Origin: Betaproteobacteria bacterium
Lineage (GTDB): Bacteria > Pseudomonadota > Gammaproteobacteria > Burkholderiales > Burkholderiaceae_C
Length of the DNA: 10,153 nt
Assembly: GCA_005882155.1 (NCBI GenBank)
Contig: VBCQ01000285.1
Location: forward strand, 1-10,153
Direction: 5' to 3'
The notes under the pieces were generated by a model that made no database searches, was not told the origin of the DNA, and saw only the letters and a list, made by a program, of their open reading frames with translations. The position numbers and the translations under genes are program-made. Of this stretch, positions 1 to 5,372 are shown one piece after another; the first letter of the stretch is position 1; each line of letters starts with the position of its first letter.

Positions 1-1022
1 CGAATCCGCTGCGCTGGAACCCGCTGCCGGTGCCGTCGGTCGAGCTGCAATCGCTCGACTTCATCGACGGTCTGCGCACCGTGATCGTCAACGGCGACGC
101 CGATGCGCAGACCGGCATGGCCGCGCACCTGTACCTCGCCAACCGTTCGATGGAGCGCAAGGCCTTCGTCAACGCCGACGGCGAGATGCTGCTGGTGCCG
201 CAGCAAGGAACGCTCGCGATCACCACCGAGCTCGGCGTGCTTGCTGTCGCGCCGGGCGAGATCGCGGTGCTGCCGCGCGGCATGGCATTCAAGGTCGGTG
301 TCGACGGGCCGTCGCGCGGCTACGTCTGCGAGAACTACGGCGCGACGTTTCGCCTGCCCGAACTCGGCCCGATCGGCAGCAACGGGCTCGCGAACGCGCG
401 CGACTTTCTCGCGCCCGTCGCGGCCTTCGAAGACAACTCCGGCGCGTACCAGATCGTCAAGAAATACGGCGGCGCGTTGTGGACCGCGCAGAGCGCAGCG
501 ACACCGTTCAACGTCGTCGCCTGGCACGGCAACCTGGCGCCGATGAAGTACGACACCGCGCACTTCATGACGATCGGCTCGATCAGCTTCGACCACCCCG
601 ACCCGTCGATCTTCACCGTGCTCACCTCGCCGTCGGACACCGTCGGCTGGGCCAACTGCGACTTCGTGATCTTCCCGCCGCGCTGGCTGGTCGCCGAAGA
701 CACCTTCCGTCCGCCCTGGTACCACCGCAACGTGATGAGCGAGTTCATGGGCCTCGTGCATGGTCAGTACGACGCCAAGCCCGAAGGATTCAAGCCTGGC
801 GGGATGAGCCTGCACAACAGCATGGTGCCGCACGGGCCCGATCGCGAAGCGTTCGAGAAAGCATCGAGCGCGGTGCTCGCGCCGCACAAGCTCGACGACA
901 CGCTCGCGTTCATGTTCGAAAGCCGCTGGCGATTTCATCCGACTGAGTTCGCACTGACCTGCGGTGCGCTCGACATCGCATATGCCGAATGCTGGGCCGG
1001 CTTGAAGGACCGCTTTCAATGA
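1..1022 (+). CDS. hmgA: Homogentisate 1,2-dioxygenase, 3' part (5' end outside window)
   Basis: This enzyme opens the ring of homogentisate with O2 and Fe(II) to give maleylacetoacetate, the central step of tyrosine and phenylalanine catabolism in the cytoplasm. The frame is open from base 3 (reading NPLRWNPLPVPS) to the TGA at 1020-1022, giving 339 visible residues. Family members have roughly 430-440, so about 100 N-terminal residues lie upstream; the GTG at 30 is internal and not the start. The C-terminal catalytic cupin is intact. The YHRN..SEFMG and VPHGPD blocks carry the three iron ligands expected by comparison with the human enzyme (His335, Glu341, His371): His codon 723-725, Glu codon 741-743 and His codon 831-833. 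The gene overlaps fahA by ATGA, so the two are co-transcribed and probably translationally coupled. Its promoter is not in the window. I see no sign of damage. Confidence 0.96.
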   Translation, partial: NPLRWNPLPVPSVELQSLDFIDGLRTVIVNGDADAQTGMAAHLYLANRSMERKAFVNADGEMLLVPQQGTLAITTELGVLAVAPGEIAVLPRGMAFKVGVDGPSRGYVCENYGATFRLPELGPIGSNGLANARDFLAPVAAFEDNSGAYQIVKKYGGALWTAQSAATPFNVVAWHGNLAPMKYDTAHFMTIGSISFDHPDPSIFTVLTSPSDTVGWANCDFVIFPPRWLVAEDTFRPPWYHRNVMSEFMGLVHGQYDAKPEGFKPGGMSLHNSMVPHGPDREAFEKASSAVLAPHKLDDTLAFMFESRWRFHPTEFALTCGALDIAYAECWAGLKDRFQ

Positions 1023-2347
1023 GCGCGATCGACGCGACTCACGACACCGCGCTGCAAAGCTGGGTCGCCTCTGCCAACGATCCGGCGAGCGACTTCCCGC
1101 TGCAGAACTTGCCGTATGGGCGCTTTCGCCGCGCCGGCAGCGACGAGGCTTGGCGCATCGGCGTGGCCATCGGCGACCAGGTGCTCGACCTGCGCTGGGC
1201 CAGCGCGCGCAGCACCTGGAGCGACGCGGCGCGCGACGCGCTCGTGCCGTTGGCGCAAGGCGACCTCAACGCGTTCATGGCGCGCAGCCATGCCGATCGA
1301 AGCGCGGTTCGTGCGGCCTTGTCGCAGGCGTTGCGCGAGGGCAGCGAACAGACCTCGTCGTTGCGATCGTGCCTCGTCGCGCAGTCGCAGGCCGAGATGG
1401 GCATGCCGTGCAGCGTCGGCGACTACACCGACTTCTACACCGGCATTCATCACGCGACGGCGGTCGGCAAGCTGTTTCGCCCCGACCAGCCGCTGCTGCC
1501 GAACTACAAGTGGGTGCCGATCGGCTACCACGGCCGCAGTTCGTCGCTGCGCGCGAGCGGGCACCGCTTTCCGCGGCCGCTCGGCCAATTCAAGACCGAG
1601 GCCGCCGAGCCGCAATTCGGGCCCTGTCGGCGTCTCGACTACGAGCTCGAAGTCGGCGCGTTGATCGGCAGCGGCAACGAGCTCGGCGAGCCGATCGCGA
1701 TCGCACAGGCCGAAGATCATCTGTTCGGACTCGTGCTGCTCAACGACTGGTCGGCGCGCGACGTGCAGGCCTGGGAGTACCAGCCGCTCGGGCCTTTCCT
1801 CGCGAAGAACTTCGCGACGACGCTGTCGCCGTGGGTCGTCACGATGGACGCGCTCGCGCCGTTTCGCGTGCCGTTCGCGCGGCCCGCCGGCGACCCGAAG
1901 CCGCTGCCGTATCTCGACAGCGCGAGCAATCGCGAGCAGGGCGCCATCGACATCACGCTCGAGGTCTGGCTACAAACTGCGGCGATGCGCGCTCGCGCCG
2001 AGCCGGCCGTGCGATTGATGCAATCGAACTTTCGCGATGCGTACTGGACGCTCGCGCAACTCGTCGCGCACCACACGAGCAACGGCTGCAACCTGCAAAG
2101 CGGCGACCTGTTCGGCAGTGGCACGCAGTCGGGGCCGGATGTGGGGCAGGGCGGCTCGCTGCTCGAGCTGACGCACGGCGGCAAGCAGCCGATCATGTTG
2201 CCCGATGGCGAGACGCGCACGTTCCTCGAAGACGGCGACACGGTGACGCTGCGCGGCTTTTGCGAGCGTGCCGGTCAGCGCCGCATCGGCTTCGGCGACT
2301 GTGCGGCAACCGTCATCGCCGCGCGCGGCATGTCGTCAACCCTGTAG
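1019..2347 (+). CDS. fahA: Fumarylacetoacetase (fumarylacetoacetate hydrolase)
   Basis: This enzyme hydrolyses fumarylacetoacetate to fumarate and acetoacetate, the last step of homogentisate degradation. The chosen ATG at 1019 overlaps the hmgA stop (ATGA) and has GAAGGA at 1004-1009 in front of it; a longer in-frame start at 989 lies inside hmgA and is not needed. The product has 442 residues, normal for the family. The N-terminal SH3-like domain includes PLQNLPYG. The catalytic domain carries DYTDFY..IHHAT (Asp138 and His145, matching mouse Asp126 and catalytic His133), DYELEVG (Glu209 and Glu211, metal ligands) and NDWSARDVQAWEYQPLGPFLAKN (Asp243 metal ligand, Lys263). All key residues seen in the mouse enzyme in these blocks are conserved, so it should be active. 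Maleylacetoacetate isomerase, which acts between hmgA and fahA, is not adjacent here. Confidence 0.96.
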   Translation: MSAIDATHDTALQSWVASANDPASDFPLQNLPYGRFRRAGSDEAWRIGVAIGDQVLDLRWASARSTWSDAARDALVPLAQGDLNAFMARSHADRSAVRAALSQALREGSEQTSSLRSCLVAQSQAEMGMPCSVGDYTDFYTGIHHATAVGKLFRPDQPLLPNYKWVPIGYHGRSSSLRASGHRFPRPLGQFKTEAAEPQFGPCRRLDYELEVGALIGSGNELGEPIAIAQAEDHLFGLVLLNDWSARDVQAWEYQPLGPFLAKNFATTLSPWVVTMDALAPFRVPFARPAGDPKPLPYLDSASNREQGAIDITLEVWLQTAAMRARAEPAVRLMQSNFRDAYWTLAQLVAHHTSNGCNLQSGDLFGSGTQSGPDVGQGGSLLELTHGGKQPIMLPDGETRTFLEDGDTVTLRGFCERAGQRRIGFGDCAATVIAARGMSSTL

Positions 2348-2406
2348 CGGCATCGGCTCGGCCACTTCTACCATTCACCTGCTCGACATCTCTAGGAGAC
2401 ATCGCG

Positions 2407-3441
2407 ATGAAGCTCTTGTTCAAGCTCCTGCTCTCGGCCGCTGCGGCGGCGCTGTCGCTCGGCGCCGCGGCGCAGGAATTCACGCTGAAGGTCCATCACT
2501 TCTGGCCGCCCGGTGCGATGCCGCCGACCAAAATCCTCCAGCCGTGGTGCGACAAGATCGCCGCCGACTCGGGCAACAAGATGAAGTGCCAGATCTATCC
2601 GGCGATGCAGCTCGGAGGCACGCCGCCGCAGCTCATCGACCAGGCGAAAGACGGCGTTGTCGACATCGCGTTCACGCTGCCCGGCTACACGGCGGGGCGC
2701 TTTCCGGTGATGGAAGTATTCGAGCTGCCGTTCATCACCAGCAGCGCCGAAGCCGGATCGAAGGCGGCGTGGGACTACTACGCGAAGTACGGCAAGAGCG
2801 AGTTCGACGCCAAGGGCATCAAGCCGCTGATGTTCGCGGTGCACGACAACGGCTACCTGCACACGCGCGACAAGCAGGTCAAGGCCATGGCCGACCTGAA
2901 GGGCTTGAAGTTTCGCGCGCCGACGCGCATGACCAACAAGCTGCTCGCCGCGCTGGGCGCGACGCCGGTGGCGATGCCGCTGCCGCAGGTGCCCGAAGCG
3001 GTGAGCAAAGGCGTGGTCGACGGCTTCCTGCTGCCGTGGGAAGTGATCCCGTCGATGAAGCTGCACGAGATGGTGAAGTACGACAGCGAGACCGATCCGT
3101 CGCGTCCGGCGCTGTACACGGCGGTGTTCGTCCTCGCGATGAATCCGGCCAAGTACAACGCGCTGCCGGCCGACTTGAAAGCGGTCATCGACAAGAACAG
3201 CGGCGCATCCCTGTCGGCGACCGCCGGCAAGATCTGGGACGACAGCGCCGACCCGGGCCGCAAGGCCGCAGTCGCACATGGCAATGTGTTCTACACGATC
3301 CCGGGCGCCGAGCTCGACCAGTGGATGAAGGCGTCGGCTGGGCTGTACGACGAGTGGGTGTCGAACATGGACAAGATGGGATTGCCGGGCAAGCAGATGC
3401 TCGCGGATGCGAAAGAGTTGTTGGTGAAGTACAAGAAGTAG
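2407..3441 (+). CDS. TRAP transporter periplasmic substrate-binding protein (DctP family)
   Basis: This is the periplasmic receptor of a tripartite ATP-independent transporter, which captures an organic acid and passes it to the DctQM membrane complex for sodium-coupled uptake. The ATG at 2407 follows a strong ribosome site (AGGAGA at 2394-2399, spacing 7). The 344-residue product begins with a clear signal peptide: KLLFKLLL, an Ala-rich core, and likely cleavage after Ala22 (AAA/QEF). The mature part has DctP hallmarks, including LKVHHFWPPG near the start and DLKGLKFRAPTRMTNKLLAALGATPVAMP. Arg170 in that block fits the conserved arginine that binds substrate carboxylate in this family, and GVVDGFLLPWEV follows. 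It lies 59 bases after fahA on the same strand, so a link to aromatic acid or keto acid uptake is likely. TarPQM of Rhodopseudomonas palustris, which imports p-coumarate, is a known precedent for aromatics. The actual ligand cannot be read from sequence. Confidence 0.93.
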   Translation: MKLLFKLLLSAAAAALSLGAAAQEFTLKVHHFWPPGAMPPTKILQPWCDKIAADSGNKMKCQIYPAMQLGGTPPQLIDQAKDGVVDIAFTLPGYTAGRFPVMEVFELPFITSSAEAGSKAAWDYYAKYGKSEFDAKGIKPLMFAVHDNGYLHTRDKQVKAMADLKGLKFRAPTRMTNKLLAALGATPVAMPLPQVPEAVSKGVVDGFLLPWEVIPSMKLHEMVKYDSETDPSRPALYTAVFVLAMNPAKYNALPADLKAVIDKNSGASLSATAGKIWDDSADPGRKAAVAHGNVFYTIPGAELDQWMKASAGLYDEWVSNMDKMGLPGKQMLADAKELLVKYKK

Positions 3442-3453
3442 GCAGCACCGCGG

Positions 3454-3488
3454 CCCTCACCCCAACCCTTTCCCAGGGGGAGAGGGGG
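3454..3488. repeat. G/C-rich intergenic hairpin repeat, copy 1 (between dctP and dctQ)
   Basis: CCCTTTCCC (3466-3474) pairs with GGGAGAGGG (3478-3486) across a three-base AGG loop, giving a 9-bp stem with one G-U pair. It is preceded by CCCTCACCCCAA. The 21-base core recurs in inverted orientation at 8364-8384 with one mismatch. I recall CCCTCACCCCAACCC-type elements as frequent intergenic repeats in proteobacteria, but their number in this genome cannot be judged here. There is no T-tract, so it is not a classical terminator. Placed between the binding-protein gene and the membrane-subunit genes, it could stabilise the upstream mRNA or reduce read-through. Confidence 0.75.
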
Positions 3489-3505
3489 AATTCAACTCCC
3501 CACCC

Positions 3506-4045
3506 ATGCAAGAACCCATCCCCGGCGATGGCGGCGCGAGCCCGATATCGTCGTTCGGCCCCTACGGCCGCGTGCTGCTGAATACCAGCAAGGCCGCAGC
3601 GATCGCCGGCGGCCTCGTGTTCGTCGCGCTGGTGGCGATGAGCATCGTCAGCATCGTCGGACGCAAGCTCTTTTCCACCCCGGTGCCCGGTGACGTCGAG
3701 CTGTTGCAGGTGTGCAGTGCGTTCGCCGCGTCAGCTTTCTTCGCGTACTGCCACTTGAACGGCGGCGACGTGAAGGTCGACTTCTTCACCCACAACATGG
3801 CGGCGTCGAAGATCCACTTTCTCGATGCCATCGGCTCGCTCTTGGTCGGCTTGTTCGGCGCGCTGATCGCATGGCGCGCCACCGCCGGTGCGCTGTCGAT
3901 CAAAGAGGCCGGCGAGACGACGATGATCCTCGGCTGGCCGTTGTGGATCGGGCAGATCCTGATGGTGCCGGGCTTCGTGCTGCTCGCGCTTGCAGGGCTC
4001 TACATGGCGAGCTGGCATTGGCGTGCGCGCAGGGGACTGCGATGA
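3506..4045 (+). CDS. TRAP transporter small permease subunit (DctQ family)
   Basis: This is the small membrane subunit, which binds DctM in the inner membrane and is needed for TRAP transport. It has 179 residues with four hydrophobic segments at roughly 31-52, 63-85, 103-126 and 145-170, the standard DctQ layout. Family marks include GRKLFSTPVPGDVELLQ after the first helix, GDVKVDFF after the second, and GETTMILGWPLWIGQILMVPGFVLLAL leading into the fourth. The ATG at 3506 lacks a close ribosome site: the purine-rich AGAGGGGG of the preceding repeat (3481-3488) is 17 bases away and sits partly in the hairpin stem. Translation may therefore be weak. The start is the best one available because it leaves a normal N-terminal tail before helix 1. 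The TGA stop is embedded in ATGA (4042-4045), which opens a short relay ORF leading to dctM. Confidence 0.92.
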   Translation: MQEPIPGDGGASPISSFGPYGRVLLNTSKAAAIAGGLVFVALVAMSIVSIVGRKLFSTPVPGDVELLQVCSAFAASAFFAYCHLNGGDVKVDFFTHNMAASKIHFLDAIGSLLVGLFGALIAWRATAGALSIKEAGETTMILGWPLWIGQILMVPGFVLLALAGLYMASWHWRARRGLR

Positions 4046-4122
4046 GCCCGGCGCCGAGCCGCCTCAAGGCGGGCTCCGCCCCCCTGGGGGGCAGGAGCGA
4101 AGCGACGTGGGGGCAGACATGA
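4042..4122 (+). CDS. 26-residue relay/leader ORF between dctQ and dctM (possible remnant of the original dctM start)
   Basis: An ATG at 4042 overlaps the dctQ stop (ATGA) and opens 26 codons, rich in Pro, Gly, Ser and Arg, which run through the intergenic repeat. The TGA at 4120-4122 falls inside the ATGATG where dctM starts. A ribosome finishing dctQ could restart at 4042, stop at 4122 and restart at 4119 or 4122. ATGA overlaps are the usual way TRAP genes are joined, so I infer that this was once the real dctM start and that the repeat displaced the first codons and shifted the frame. The peptide itself has no recognisable function. A chance ORF is the alternative. Confidence 0.35.
   Translation: MSPAPSRLKAGSAPLGGRSEATWGQT
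4053..4116. repeat. G/C-rich intergenic repeat with two hairpins (dctQ-dctM junction)
   Basis: The element contains CCGCC-TCAA-GGCGG (4059-4072 with flanks) and the near-perfect palindrome GCCCCCC-T-GGGGGGC (4078-4092), then GGAGCGAAGCGACGTGGGGGCA. This arrangement resembles dispersed repeats I remember from Burkholderiales intergenic regions, though copy number cannot be tested from one window. It fills almost all the space between the dctQ stop and the dctM start, exactly where the N-terminal helix of DctM would be expected. Its edges are approximate. Confidence 0.65.
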
Positions 4123-5372
4123 TGTTCACGATGGGCGCGTCGGGCTACCTCTATCTCATCGGCGGCGAGCTGTCGCCGCTGCTCAATTCGCTGAAGAACC
4201 TCGCCTTCGCGCGGCTGTCGAATTACGACCTGGTCGTCATTCCGCTGTTCCTGCTGATGGGCCAGTTCGCGACCCACGGCGGATTGAGCGCGGCGCTGTT
4301 TCGCTTCGTCAGCGCGTTCATGGGCCACATGAAGGGCGGCGTCGCGATGGCGGCGATCGGCGCTTGCGCCGGCTTCGGCGCGATCTGCGGCTCGTCGCTC
4401 GCGACCGCGGCGACGATGGGGCAGGTGGCGTTGCCCGAGCTGAAGCGCTTCGGCTATGCGGGCAGCCTGTCGACCGGCGCACTCGCCGCCGGCGGCACGC
4501 TCGGCATCATGATCCCGCCGTCGGTGCCGCTCGTGATCTACGCAATCTTGACGCAGGAGTCGATCGGCAAACTCTTCATGGCGGCGGTGCTGCCCGGCCT
4601 CATCGCGATGGTCGGCTACATGATCGTCGTGCGGATTCTCGTGACGTGGCGGCCGGCGATGGGGCCGGCTGGCGCGCGCGTCGCGTGGCCGGAACGCTTG
4701 AAGTCGTTCGTTCAAGTGGCGCCGGTGCTCGCGGTGTTCTTCATCGTCATCGTCGGCATTTACGGCGGCTGGGCCAACCCGACCGAAGCCGCGGCCATTG
4801 GCGCAGCGGCCTGCGGCATCCTCGCGGTGGTGACCGGCGGGATGCGGATGAAGGGCGTGATCGCGAGCGCGCTCGGCACCGCGCAAGCCACCGCGATGAT
4901 CTTCCTCGTGCTGCTCGGCGCCGACATGATGAACAGCGCGCTCGCGCTGTCGCAGATGCCGGCCGAGCTCGCGGCCTGGGTCAAGGGCAGCGAGCTGTCG
5001 CCGCTCGTCGTGATGGTGATGATCCTCGTCATCTACATCCTGCTCGGCTGCGTGATGGACAGCCTCGCGATGATCCTGCTGACGATCCCGATCTTCTATC
5101 CGATGGTGATGAGCCTCGACTACTGGGGCATGGGCCAGACCGACAAGAGCATCTGGTTCGGCATCCTCGCGCTGATGGTCGTGGAGATCGGGCTCGTCCA
5201 TCCTCCGGTGGGGATGAACGTCTACATCATCAATCGGCTGGCGCGCGACGTGCCGTTGAAGGAGACGTTCAAGGGCGTGATGCCGTTCCTCGCATCGGAT
5301 TTCATCCGCATCGCGTTCCTGCTGTTCTTCCCGGCGATTTCATTGGTGCTGGTGCGAACGTTTCATCCTTGA
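4119..5372 (+). CDS. TRAP transporter large permease subunit (DctM family), N-terminus shortened
   Basis: This is the main membrane channel of the TRAP system, which moves the organic acid across the inner membrane with sodium. It has 417 residues from the tandem ATGATG (4119 or 4122). Conserved blocks are present in order: SNYDLVVIPLFLLMGQFA, ACAGFGAICGSSLATAATMG, AAGGTLGIMIPPSVPLVIYAI, GGWANPTEAAAIGA, LGCVMDSLAMILLTIPIFYP and LVHPPVGMNVYIIN. The product begins MMFTMGASGYLYL, which matches a point about 25 residues into ordinary DctM proteins, so the usual first helix with its R-x-P-I stretch is missing. The in-frame sequence upstream (GTG at 4107 and beyond) is not hydrophobic and comes from the repeat, so a longer start does not restore it. 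The ribosome site is poor (GGGGGCAG). The stop overlaps the opposite-strand regulator by 10 bases, leaving no room for a terminator of its own. Confidence 0.9.
   Translation: MMFTMGASGYLYLIGGELSPLLNSLKNLAFARLSNYDLVVIPLFLLMGQFATHGGLSAALFRFVSAFMGHMKGGVAMAAIGACAGFGAICGSSLATAATMGQVALPELKRFGYAGSLSTGALAAGGTLGIMIPPSVPLVIYAILTQESIGKLFMAAVLPGLIAMVGYMIVVRILVTWRPAMGPAGARVAWPERLKSFVQVAPVLAVFFIVIVGIYGGWANPTEAAAIGAAACGILAVVTGGMRMKGVIASALGTAQATAMIFLVLLGADMMNSALALSQMPAELAAWVKGSELSPLVVMVMILVIYILLGCVMDSLAMILLTIPIFYPMVMSLDYWGMGQTDKSIWFGILALMVVEIGLVHPPVGMNVYIINRLARDVPLKETFKGVMPFLASDFIRIAFLLFFPAISLVLVRTFHP

Noticed and set aside
989..1018. Earlier in-frame start for fahA
   Set aside because: It lies inside hmgA. 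The ATG at 1019 has a good ribosome site and the coupled ATGA overlap, and gives a normal-length protein.
1150..3441. Open frame running through fahA into dctP, suggesting a fusion
   Set aside because: The part before 2407 is an Arg-rich shadow of fahA. dctP has its own strong ribosome site and signal peptide at 2407.
3900..5201. 433-codon minus-strand ORF opposite dctQ/dctM
   Set aside because: It is rich in His, Asp, Arg and Glu, typical of an antisense shadow in high-GC DNA, and the opposite strand encodes clear DctQ and DctM proteins.
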